Below, piece by piece: positions 1 to 6,415 of a stretch of 9,224 nucleotides of DNA. Source of the stretch: Microscillaceae bacterium (GTDB taxonomy: Bacteria > Bacteroidota > Bacteroidia > Cytophagales > Microscillaceae); NCBI GenBank assembly GCA_003449595.1, contig DMHB01000089.1, forward strand, positions 1 through 9,224. Reading direction: 5' to 3'. Every line of letters begins with the position of its first letter. Positions within the stretch are counted from its first letter, which is position 1. The notes under the pieces are model-generated. The model saw only the letters and a program-made list of their open reading frames with translations, ran no database searches and was not told the DNA's origin. The translations under genes were made by a program, and so were the position numbers.

Positions 1-205
1 ATCCCGTAACTCGCGTTAAGATAACAAACAGCAAGCATAATAAATCACTCAGACAATATTTAGAAATAGAAGTAAAAAAAGACTGGCAGAGGTTGAGGTG
101 ATATTGCCAGCCATACTCCTTCCAATTGCCACAACTTGGCTTGTTTTTTCATAATCAATCTTGCTAATTCCTCACTTTCGTACACACATCCTCAAAAACA
201 AACAC
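1..205. other. Left-edge stretch without a recognised gene
   Basis: I recognise no gene here on either strand. It lies beyond the terminator of the OmpA-family gene. On the minus strand a short open frame runs from a GTG at 185 (or an ATG at 152) to a TAA at 60-62. An inverted repeat CTGGCA (83-88) / TGCCAG (105-110), followed on the minus strand by seven T (80-74), sits inside that frame. Either could be chance; both are discussed as a finding. No promoter of the expected TTTG/TAnnTTTG type was found for a transcript starting inside this stretch. Confidence 0.5.
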
Positions 206-232
206 AAAAAAAACGCCCGGCTAAGGGCGTTT
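206..232 (-). terminator. Rho-independent terminator of the OmpA-family gene
   Basis: AAACGCCC (211-218) and GGGCGTTT (225-232) form a perfect 8-bp stem around the six-base loop GGCTAA. Read on the minus strand the stem runs directly into eight T (213-206). It starts about 20 bp after the stop codon of the OmpA-family gene, so it most likely ends that transcript. Confidence 0.88.
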
Positions 233-251
233 GTATGGAGTAATGCAGTTT

Positions 252-1358
252 TTATTTTTTCTTTTGTTCTACTACCGGCTCTAAATTAATTTCTACCCTG
301 CGGTTGTTGGCGCGTCCCGTGTCGGTTTCATTTGTATCGATGGGTTCTGATTCGCCCTTGCCTGCCGCACTGATGCGGGTGATGGCGATGCCCCCTTTCT
401 CGGTCAAATAATCTTTTACGGCTTGCGCTCTTTTCTCCGAAAGGGTTTGGTTGTCGCTATCGGGCACTGGGCGGTTATCGGTATGCCCAATCAAAGCAAT
501 ATTGGCTTTGGGGAATTTGCGGTGTACCAGTTCGATGAAATTGTCTAATACATACGCACTCGACATATCAATGATGGCGCTGTTGGGTTCAAAAACAACC
601 TTAGTAGCCGCTTGAATAATGAGCAAGTCCTCGTCTTCGGGCTTGTCGGGACAACCCCCAAATTCAGCTTTCCCAGCCACACATGGGCAGTCGTCTTGTT
701 TATCAGGAATGCCGTCGTTGTCGCAATCGGGGCAACCGTTGAACTTGGGCAAACCCGGATCGTTGGGGCAATCGTCGCGTTTATCAGGAATGCCATCGCC
801 GTCGGTGTCGCCTTCGGGGCAACCCACTTTATCTACTTTTTTACCATAAGGCGTGTCAGGACAATGGTCGTTGTAGTCGGGCACTCTGTCGCCGTCGCTA
901 TCGGGGAAACAACCCGTAGCATCGACCCAAGCTTTGAGGATATAAGTATTGTCGTTTTGGGTAATGGCTACGGCTTCTTGGCGGCTGGTACGCACCTCGA
1001 CGCTGTCTTCGCCCATATTGAAATAAATTTTTACCGTAGGAGGCGTGTCGATACATTTGTCGCTGATATCAGCAACTCCATCGCCATCTTTGTCGGTTTT
1101 GTAGGCTTCGGCGATGTAAATATTTTTACCGTCGCTCGTTTTCTTTTCTTTGAGTTCTTTAGACACCCTGAGTTTTTGGATAGTAGCAGCGCCAACTGAA
1201 AAAGTAGCAAAGGGTTTATAGGTATAAATAGCGACATCGTCTTCGTCCTGATATTCGCTTTGTTGTGCTTGTGCGCTTTGGTGGATGAGCGGTGTCAATA
1301 AGTAAGGCATCGCAAGTGCATACAAAATCCACAAACCGAAGCGTAGAAATGATTTCAT
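252..1358 (-). CDS. OmpA-family outer-membrane protein with thrombospondin type 3 repeats
   Basis: A 368-residue secreted protein predicted to tie the outer membrane to peptidoglycan. Residues 1-32 are a signal peptide with a hydrophobic core and a likely signal peptidase I site after AQA. Four acidic calcium-binding type TSP3 repeats follow (about 89-103, 153-170, 184-198 and 211-225), each with D-x-D-x-D-G-like spacing and a Cys. The OmpA C-terminal domain covers about 253-360: GHTDNRP near 291, the LSxxRA helix near 306, GxGExxP near 333, and NRRVE at 352-356. The Asp of GHTD and the Arg of NRRVE are the residues that bind diaminopimelate in characterised OmpA domains. The protein ends in a short basic tail (QKKK). 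A region of about 34 residues separates TSP3 repeats 1 and 2 (see finding). No Shine-Dalgarno precedes the ATG. It lies 87 bp downstream of moaE and may have its own weak promoter. The assignment to family is firm; the physiological role is inferred. Confidence 0.93.
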   Translation of the reverse strand: MKSFLRFGLWILYALAMPYLLTPLIHQSAQAQQSEYQDEDDVAIYTYKPFATFSVGAATIQKLRVSKELKEKKTSDGKNIYIAEAYKTDKDGDGVADISDKCIDTPPTVKIYFNMGEDSVEVRTSRQEAVAITQNDNTYILKAWVDATGCFPDSDGDRVPDYNDHCPDTPYGKKVDKVGCPEGDTDGDGIPDKRDDCPNDPGLPKFNGCPDCDNDGIPDKQDDCPCVAGKAEFGGCPDKPEDEDLLIIQAATKVVFEPNSAIIDMSSAYVLDNFIELVHRKFPKANIALIGHTDNRPVPDSDNQTLSEKRAQAVKDYLTEKGGIAITRISAAGKGESEPIDTNETDTGRANNRRVEINLEPVVEQKKK

Positions 1359-1371
1359 ACAAAAGTTTCTT

Positions 1372-1400
1372 TAAAAATACTGTGATGATTGATTGTTAAA
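1372..1400 (-). promoter_or_regulatory. Possible promoter for the OmpA-family gene
   Basis: On the minus strand TATTTTTA (1379-1372) resembles the Bacteroidota -7 box TAnnTTTG, and TTTA (1400-1397) lies 17 bp upstream as a poor -33 match. The -7 box is only about 13 bp from the ATG, so the leader would be very short. Weak evidence; the gene may instead be read from the trpS-moaE transcript. Confidence 0.22.
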
Positions 1401-1445
1401 CTTACGCAAAAAACGTTCAAAAATTACACCAGTTACTCAAAAAGG

Positions 1446-1865
1446 CTAAGGATGAGCGGCCACCCATACCTCGCCATTCTCGAAAAACTCTTTTTTCCAA
1501 ATGGGCACGGTCTGCTTCAGCGTGTCGATCAAAAACGCACAAGCTTCAAAGGCTTCTTTGCGGTGCGACGTGCTTACGGCGATCAATACGGCAATGTCGC
1601 CGGGCAAAAGTGTCCCTACACGGTGTGCAATCACGATATTATGCACCTTCCATTGTTGGCGGGCGAGTTGGGTCAAGCGTTGCATCTCTTGCAGCGCCAT
1701 CGGCTCGTAGGCTTCATAAAACAATTGAACTACTTTTTGCGCATCGGTCTGGTTGCGACAGGTGCCTTTGAAACTGACCACCGCCCCCGCTGCTGGTGTG
1801 TTAGCTTCGGCCAGTAGGGCTGTTTCGTCGAGCGATAACGGGCTTATGAGCAATAAATCGGGCAT
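1446..1865 (-). CDS. moaE: Molybdopterin synthase catalytic subunit MoaE
   Basis: The large subunit of molybdopterin synthase. With the small sulfur-carrier subunit MoaD it turns cyclic pyranopterin monophosphate into molybdopterin, in the cytoplasm. The 139 residues match the family along their length: GAVVSFKG-x-x-RN near 27-38, YEAYxxMA near 50-57, HRVGxLxPGD at 81-90, SHRxEAFEA at 100-108, and DxLKxxVPIWKKE at 114-126. The two lysines corresponding to the catalytic pair of E. coli MoaE (Lys119 and Lys126) are present as Lys117 and Lys124, as is the HR pair (101-102). It starts 11 bp after trpS, so the two are probably co-transcribed. No moaD, moaA, moaC or mobA is in the window, so its partner must be encoded elsewhere. 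Confidence 0.95.
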   Translation of the reverse strand: MPDLLLISPLSLDETALLAEANTPAAGAVVSFKGTCRNQTDAQKVVQLFYEAYEPMALQEMQRLTQLARQQWKVHNIVIAHRVGTLLPGDIAVLIAVSTSHRKEAFEACAFLIDTLKQTVPIWKKEFFENGEVWVAAHP

Positions 1866-1876
1866 TGCAAGGCAGT

Positions 1877-2848
1877 TTAAAATCCTAAAGCGCGTCGCAC
1901 CCGCGTCAACACTTGGCTGGCCACTTGGCGGGCTTTGTTTTCGCCGGTGGCCAATTGGGCTTCCAAAGCTGCCGGATCGTCCATCAATGATTGGAATTTT
2001 TGGCGCTCGTGGGCGAATTTTTCTAACACCAAACTAAGCAGTGCATTTTTAGCGTGTCCGTAGCCAAAACCTCCGGCCAAATACTTTTCGCGCAAAGCGG
2101 CTGTTTCAATCGGCGATGCCAGCAGCGCGTACAATTTAAAAACGGTACAAGTATCCGGATCTTTAGGTGCTTCCAAAGGCGTACTATCGGTTACGATGGC
2201 CATAATATTTTTTTTCAGTTCCTTTTCAGGAAGAAAAATATCAATCGTATTGTGATAAGATTTGCTCATTTTTTGCCCATCGATGCCCGGAATAAGCATT
2301 ACATTTTCATCGACTTGGGCTTTGGGAAGCACAAAAATTTCTTGGCCGTAGTAGTGGTTAAAGGCCGTAGCAATGTCGCGTGTGATTTCAAGGTGTTGCA
2401 CTTGGTCTTTGCCCACAGGCACAATTTCAGCATCGTAAAGCAAAATATCGGCAGCCATCAACACCGGATAAGTGAACAAACCTGCATTGACATCGGCCAG
2501 TCTATCGGATTTGTCTTTGAACGAATGCGCATTGGCTAACATCGGGTAAGGCGTAAAACAAGATAAGTACCAAGTTAGCTCGGCTACTTCGGGTATTTTC
2601 GATTGTCGGTAAAATGTATTTTTTTCGGTATCAAACCCAAAAGCCAACCAAGCCGCCGCCACAGCCCTTATGTTTTGCTGACGAAGCTCGGCCTCTTTGA
2701 TGGTAGTCAATGAATGAAAATCGGCTATGAAAAAAAAGGAGTCGTTTTGTGGACGAAGCGACAACTGTATCGCAGGAATGATGGCACCTAAGAGATTGCC
2801 TAAATGTGGTTTGCCCGAGCTTTGTATGCCGGTTAAGATTCTTGACAT
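1877..2848 (-). CDS. trpS: Tryptophanyl-tRNA synthetase
   Basis: Charges tRNA-Trp with tryptophan using ATP. This is a class Ic synthetase of 323 residues, a usual bacterial TrpS length. The HIGH signature appears as HLGN at 15-18 within GxxPSGxxHLGNLLGA-like sequence, and the second ATP motif KMSKS is intact at 193-197. MAADILLY (131-138) and VPVGKDQVQHLE (143-154) are the conserved segments around the tryptophan and tRNA sites; Asp134 corresponds to the residue that recognises the amino group of tryptophan in Bacillus-type enzymes. First gene of a likely operon with moaE. A good -7 promoter box lies about 35-40 bp upstream. No T-box leader or leader peptide was seen. The start is the first ATG and directly gives the family-typical N-terminus. 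Confidence 0.97.
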   Translation of the reverse strand: MSRILTGIQSSGKPHLGNLLGAIIPAIQLSLRPQNDSFFFIADFHSLTTIKEAELRQQNIRAVAAAWLAFGFDTEKNTFYRQSKIPEVAELTWYLSCFTPYPMLANAHSFKDKSDRLADVNAGLFTYPVLMAADILLYDAEIVPVGKDQVQHLEITRDIATAFNHYYGQEIFVLPKAQVDENVMLIPGIDGQKMSKSYHNTIDIFLPEKELKKNIMAIVTDSTPLEAPKDPDTCTVFKLYALLASPIETAALREKYLAGGFGYGHAKNALLSLVLEKFAHERQKFQSLMDDPAALEAQLATGENKARQVASQVLTRVRRALGF

Positions 2849-2882
2849 AATTTTGGTAAAAACTTGATGGAACTACCCTGCG

Positions 2883-2890
2883 CAAATTTA
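2883..2890 (-). promoter_or_regulatory. Probable -7 promoter box for trpS-moaE
   Basis: On the minus strand the sequence is TAAATTTG, an exact match to the Bacteroidota -7 consensus TAnnTTTG, ending 35 bp before the trpS ATG. A consensus TTTG -33 box is not at the expected distance; the best is TTAT about 17 bp upstream. An inverted repeat arm (AGGGCAAT, 2890-2897) abuts the box. Confidence 0.5.
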
Positions 2891-2946
2891 GGGCAATTTG
2901 TGATAAAATAACACCGCCGCCGCAAAGGGATTGCCCTCGGTAACCC

Positions 2947-2984
2947 AAAAATAAACCCTACCAACCACCGAGGCTGATAGGGTT
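2947..2984 (-). terminator. Likely terminator of the TonB-dependent receptor gene
   Basis: AACCCTA (2954-2960) pairs with TAGGGTT (2978-2984) as a perfect 7-bp stem with a 17-base loop. On the minus strand it is followed by TATTTTT. It begins about 20 bp after the receptor stop codon. The large loop and short stem make it a modest terminator. Its loop can also pair with sequence further downstream (see finding). Confidence 0.55.
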
Positions 2985-3005
2985 CGCAGAGAGCGAGTCT
3001 TCGTC

Positions 3006-5495
3006 TTAAAATCTTGCACCTACCGAAATATACCAGTTTCTGCCATCGCTAGGCAAAATTCCCGGTCCCGGATAGCCACCGGCTCTTCTGGTAAAATAGC
3101 GCTCATCAGTCAGGTTGTTGATGCCGGCGCGCACATTGTAATGCTGCAAAAAGCGCCAATTGAGCGATATATCCATCACTTGGTAGCTTGGAATGAGGCC
3201 TACTACGGCTGTGCCGGGGGCTACGCGGGTGTTGGTCGCATCGGCAAAGGTTTCGCCTACGACGCTCATCTGCCAAGAAACCGAAAAACCTCCTTTTACA
3301 TAGTTAGCACCAAAACGATACAAGTGGCTGGGGGCATTTTCAATTTTGTTGTTGCTCAAATTGGTCTCAACCGGTGCGTTGTTGACAATACTAACTACCC
3401 GAAAATTGCCATATTCGGCATTGATCCAAGCCATAGAAGCAAATAGGTTGATATAGCCCCAATTGGAGTTGCTGGTAAACGCAGCTATCGGCGAAAGCTC
3501 AATGTAACTTTCAATGCCGGTGGTGCGGCTATTGCCTACATTGGTGCGAAACTGAAACTGGCTGCCGTCGGGGCGGATTTGCCCTAAGGTACCGATGCGA
3601 TTGTCGTATTGCAACAAAAAGGCGCTTACATCATAGGTCAAAAAGTTTTTAACCCCACCCCGAACGCCTAAATCGACATTATATCCGAAAGCATCGCGCA
3701 GGTTAGGGTCGATGACATCAGTCGTGGCCGGAGGCGTAATGTCTGAAAACAACACTGGCCGATATGCTTGCGAAAAATTGGCATACACCGTGGCTGCGTT
3801 ACCCAAGTTGTATTCAGAGCCAATGCCTAAGAGTAACAAATTGCGCTGGCTGCTTTGACGCGGCATATTCAGCGGATTGCCCAAGGCATCGCGGTTAAGC
3901 TGGCCTACGCCTACGTTTTGAATGATTTCGTAGCGGATGCCAGGGGTAACATTCCACTTATCGGTGATTCTGAAGATGTTTTCGGCAAAAAAAGCGATGT
4001 TGGTGGTATAAAATTGCAAATCACGCGGATAGGCTGTTTCTTGAAGATTGAGATTGAAATCGTTGCCAGTGTCGCCACGTCCATTCTGTTTGCGCTGGGT
4101 AAATCCATAATAATACCTTACGCCGGCTGCCAAGGTATGCGCCCGTCCAAACAAGTTGTATTCAAACAAATTGCGCCATTCTGCACCAATATTTCTATAC
4201 AGATCGCGATCTATTTGCCGAGGGTTGAAGGTGCCGATCGTAGTGTTCAAAGTATCGGCCACATTGATGGGGCGCACAAAGCCAATGCTGTTGCGTTCGC
4301 CGACAAGGCTAAAAACCCGCAGGCTCGATTTCCATTTATCACTGATGGTATAATCTACTTTGAGTGTAGGCAAAAGCCAAGGAGTGCTGAACCAATTGCG
4401 TGAACGCAAGCTTTGTCGTGCATTTTGAGCAAACTGGGCATCGGTCAAGCCCCCCGGTTGCTGGTTGATGTAGTTCAACCTGGAGATTTCAAAACCGATG
4501 CTTAGCCTATCGGTTACAGCATAATTAAGATTGAGATGGAGGTTTGTAATGCTGTATTCGCTGTTTTCGCGCCAGCCATCTGCCCTGCGGTGATGCACAT
4601 AGGCGTAGTAGTTCAATTTGCCAACCGTGCCCCCCACTGCATTGAAGGTGCTGAATAGTCCAAAGCTGCCCACACTTTGTTGTGTTTCTACTGATATTTT
4701 GCGATTTTCAGCGCCTTTTTTCAGTACATAATTCAACAAGCCGCCAAACTGAGGGCCATATTGCAAAGAGGAAGCTCCCCGTACAATTTGAATTTTTTCG
4801 ACTGCTTCCAAAGGCGGGTTGTAGTAAGCCTCGGGGTAGCCAAAAATATCGGAGCTGACATCGTAGCCATTTTGTCTTACGTTAAACTCCCAAGAGCGGT
4901 TAGGGCTGAGACCGCGCGAAGCCACCCCAATTTGCACCCCCGAGCCGTCGTTTTCCCAGATGCTGATACCGGGTGTTTTAGCAAAAACTTGGCGGGCGTT
5001 GTTTGTAACTAAGTTGGCATCGATGCCCTCCAAGCGGATAACTTCCGTTTTTTTGCCCGCAAAAATAGAAGTACCTTCTACCTCAGGCATTTTTTCCAAA
5101 GCACGGATACCTTGAGTATTTGTTATAACAACTTCTTTGAGTTGAATAACAGTTTCTTGGCTGTTAATCACCAAACGAGTTACCTGGCCACCTTTTACTG
5201 AGACTACCTGCGCGCTTAACTTCATATTCACAGCACTTGCTAATAAAATATATTCCCCTTCCGGAACACCGCTGAGGGTAAAATTACCATCTTCATTGGT
5301 TACCGTTCCACGGATAGTACCTTTGAGGTAAATATTAACACCACCAACAGCGTTACCGTTGATGTCTTCAAAACGACCTTCAATGCTACCTTTGCCGGTT
5401 GAATCTGTATCAGGCGTGATTGAAAGTGCTTGTATCTCGGGACTCCTCAAAAATAGAAGTAATGAGATAAAAATGGTTGTTACAAAAAATTGCAT
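3006..5495 (-). CDS. FecA-like TonB-dependent outer-membrane receptor
   Basis: An 829-residue outer-membrane transporter that takes up a ligand, most likely a ferric chelate, using energy from TonB/ExbBD. Residues 1-23 look like a signal peptide. About 36-118 form a carboxypeptidase-regulatory-like beta-sandwich (GxxEDxxGNAVGGVNIYLKGT, then TNEDGNFTLSGVPEGEY), typical of Bacteroidota receptors. EVVIT near 121-125 is the likely TonB box. The plug spans roughly 150-260, with NARQVFAKTPGISIWENDGSG, RGLSPNRSWEFNxRQNGYD and VRGASSLQYGPQFGGLLNY. These segments strongly resemble ferric citrate receptor FecA plugs. The rest is the beta-barrel, ending in a terminal Phe as expected for BAM-inserted proteins. 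There is no STN signalling domain and no sigma/anti-sigma pair or SusD gene beside it. An in-frame stop lies a few codons upstream, so this ATG is the first available. It has its own promoter and terminator. Family certain; ligand inferred. Confidence 0.93.
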   Translation of the reverse strand: MQFFVTTIFISLLLFLRSPEIQALSITPDTDSTGKGSIEGRFEDINGNAVGGVNIYLKGTIRGTVTNEDGNFTLSGVPEGEYILLASAVNMKLSAQVVSVKGGQVTRLVINSQETVIQLKEVVITNTQGIRALEKMPEVEGTSIFAGKKTEVIRLEGIDANLVTNNARQVFAKTPGISIWENDGSGVQIGVASRGLSPNRSWEFNVRQNGYDVSSDIFGYPEAYYNPPLEAVEKIQIVRGASSLQYGPQFGGLLNYVLKKGAENRKISVETQQSVGSFGLFSTFNAVGGTVGKLNYYAYVHHRRADGWRENSEYSITNLHLNLNYAVTDRLSIGFEISRLNYINQQPGGLTDAQFAQNARQSLRSRNWFSTPWLLPTLKVDYTISDKWKSSLRVFSLVGERNSIGFVRPINVADTLNTTIGTFNPRQIDRDLYRNIGAEWRNLFEYNLFGRAHTLAAGVRYYYGFTQRKQNGRGDTGNDFNLNLQETAYPRDLQFYTTNIAFFAENIFRITDKWNVTPGIRYEIIQNVGVGQLNRDALGNPLNMPRQSSQRNLLLLGIGSEYNLGNAATVYANFSQAYRPVLFSDITPPATTDVIDPNLRDAFGYNVDLGVRGGVKNFLTYDVSAFLLQYDNRIGTLGQIRPDGSQFQFRTNVGNSRTTGIESYIELSPIAAFTSNSNWGYINLFASMAWINAEYGNFRVVSIVNNAPVETNLSNNKIENAPSHLYRFGANYVKGGFSVSWQMSVVGETFADATNTRVAPGTAVVGLIPSYQVMDISLNWRFLQHYNVRAGINNLTDERYFTRRAGGYPGPGILPSDGRNWYISVGARF

Positions 5496-5530
5496 AATTT
5501 TTATTTAGACTAATTAAAAATAATATGACA

Positions 5531-5563
5531 CAAAGTTACAACTCTACTTTAAATGACACCAAA
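5531..5563 (-). promoter_or_regulatory. Promoter of the TonB-dependent receptor
   Basis: On the minus strand TTTG (5563-5560) is followed after 21 bp by TAACTTTG (5538-5531). This matches the Bacteroidota sigma-ABfr pattern TTTG / TAnnTTTG at both boxes. The -7 box ends about 35 bp before the receptor ATG, leaving a short AT-rich leader. No palindromic Fur-type operator was recognised in it. Confidence 0.75.
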
Positions 5564-5615
5564 AAATTAAAGTTTTTTAGTGTTATTTTTAGCCTTTACT
5601 TGAGTAAAAAACTTT
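5561..5615 (-). terminator. AT-rich terminator of pdxH
   Basis: AAAGTTTTTTA (5569-5579) and TAAAAAACTTT (5605-5615) are a perfect 11-bp inverted repeat with a 25-base loop. On the minus strand it is followed by AATTTTTT (5568-5561). It begins about 20 bp after the pdxH stop. The stem is almost all A-U, so it may be weak. The T-run overlaps the -33 box of the receptor promoter. Confidence 0.6.
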
Positions 5616-5635
5616 TCGTTCACGAGACCAATCCT

Positions 5636-6289
5636 CTAAGGAGCCAACCTGGTTTTTGCCCAACTACCGTCGGTTTGTCTGTTGTAAAGTACCCTGTCGT
5701 GCAAACGGCTTGCCCTCCCCTGCCAAAACTCTACCTTTTCAGGAACTACACAGTAGCCGCCCCAGTGCGGCGGTTTAGGGATGAGCGCCTGCCCTTCAAA
5801 CTGTTGTCGGTATTGGGCAAACAATGCCTCTAAAGTTTCGCGATCGGGCACGGGTTGGCTTTGCGGAGAAGCCCAAGCGCCAATTTGGCTGTCGCGGGGG
5901 CGGCTTTGAAAATAGGCGGTTGCTATGGCCTCATCTATCCAATGCACGCGGCCTTCGACACGCACTTGGCGTTCGAGAACAACCCAAAAAAAAGTAAGTG
6001 CAACGGCGGCATTTTGTGCTATCTCGCTCCCTTTGCGGCTCTGGGCATTGGTATAAAATACGAACCCTTGTGGGTTTACTTCTTTGAGCAGCACCACCCG
6101 CCCGGAGGGCAGCCCTTGGCTGTTGACGGTAGCCAAAAACATAGCCGTAGGCTCGGGTTGCTCGGCTTCGATGGCTTGGGTCATCCAAGTTTGAAACTGC
6201 AATAGCGGATCGGCAGCCAGTACCTCGGGGCTTATCTCGCCCATCTGGTATTCTTTTCTTAAATCGGCCAAAGAAATTGATTTTTGCAT
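5636..6289 (-). CDS. pdxH: Pyridoxamine/pyridoxine 5'-phosphate oxidase
   Basis: An FMN-dependent oxidase that makes pyridoxal 5'-phosphate, the active form of vitamin B6, from pyridoxamine or pyridoxine 5'-phosphate; a cytoplasmic homodimer. The 217 residues are family length and carry every signature: GRVVLLKE at 63-70, YTNAQSRKGSEI at 79-90, LERQVRVEG at 105-113, SRPRDSQIGAWAS at 129-141, PPHWGGYxVxPxxxEFWQGRxxRLHDR at 173-199, and the C-terminal RLAP. Tyr126, Arg130 and Ser134 correspond to the phosphate-binding residues of the E. coli enzyme (Tyr129, Arg133, Ser137), and Arg195 and His197 to its substrate-site Arg and His. It appears monocistronic: divergent from the DUF349 gene upstream and followed by its own terminator. 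The ATG is chosen because it gives the normal N-terminal helix; no Shine-Dalgarno is present. Confidence 0.97.
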   Translation of the reverse strand: MQKSISLADLRKEYQMGEISPEVLAADPLLQFQTWMTQAIEAEQPEPTAMFLATVNSQGLPSGRVVLLKEVNPQGFVFYTNAQSRKGSEIAQNAAVALTFFWVVLERQVRVEGRVHWIDEAIATAYFQSRPRDSQIGAWASPQSQPVPDRETLEALFAQYRQQFEGQALIPKPPHWGGYCVVPEKVEFWQGRASRLHDRVLYNRQTDGSWAKTRLAP

Positions 6290-6336
6290 AAATAAAAGGA
6301 CTTAGATTGAAACAAGTGTGTTAGACGATTACTTAC

Positions 6337-6369
6337 TAAAACTAACTAAAAAAATACTAACTTTGCAAG
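6337..6369 (-). promoter_or_regulatory. Possible promoter of pdxH
   Basis: On the minus strand CTTG (6369-6366) is followed after 21 bp by TAGTTTTA (6344-6337), an imperfect match to TTTG / TAnnTTTG, about 48 bp before the pdxH ATG. It directly abuts the -7 box of the opposite gene. Low confidence because both boxes have a mismatch. Confidence 0.3.
6358..6365 (+). promoter_or_regulatory. Probable -7 promoter box for the DUF349 gene
   Basis: TAACTTTG matches the Bacteroidota -7 consensus exactly and equals the -7 box of the TonB receptor promoter. It ends about 50 bp before the ATG at 6416. The -33 region is poor: TTAC lies 21 bp upstream instead of TTTG. Confidence 0.45.
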
Positions 6370-6415
6370 TAAACCTTAAAACAGCATTTCTTGCTTTTTC
6401 CCAAACGCTTTGGAT

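Noticed and set aside
49..114. A 21-codon minus-strand frame starting at the ATG at 114
   Set aside because: A GGAAGGAG-like sequence precedes it by only one base, too close to act as a ribosome site, and the neighbouring frame (185-60) has more protein-like composition.
612..1199. 195-codon plus-strand open frame opposite the OmpA gene
   Set aside because: It is the antisense shadow of Asp/Gly-rich TSP3 codons. The translation is low-complexity Val/Ile/Ala with no family resemblance, and the minus-strand protein is unmistakable.
2054..2539. 161-codon plus-strand frame opposite trpS
   Set aside because: Antisense shadow of a conserved synthetase gene, with no independent support.
2849..2934. 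T-box riboswitch or Trp leader peptide upstream of trpS
   Set aside because: No T-box consensus, specifier loop or Trp-rich leader frame is visible, and the predicted leader is only about 30 bases.
3855..4403. 182-codon plus-strand frame opposite the TonB receptor
   Set aside because: It lies entirely within a full-length, well-conserved receptor gene and shows no recognisable domain or promoter.
6410..6415. TTG start for the DUF349 protein
   Set aside because: It adds only two residues and an ATG lies six bases downstream. ATG is the more likely initiator, though TTG cannot be excluded.
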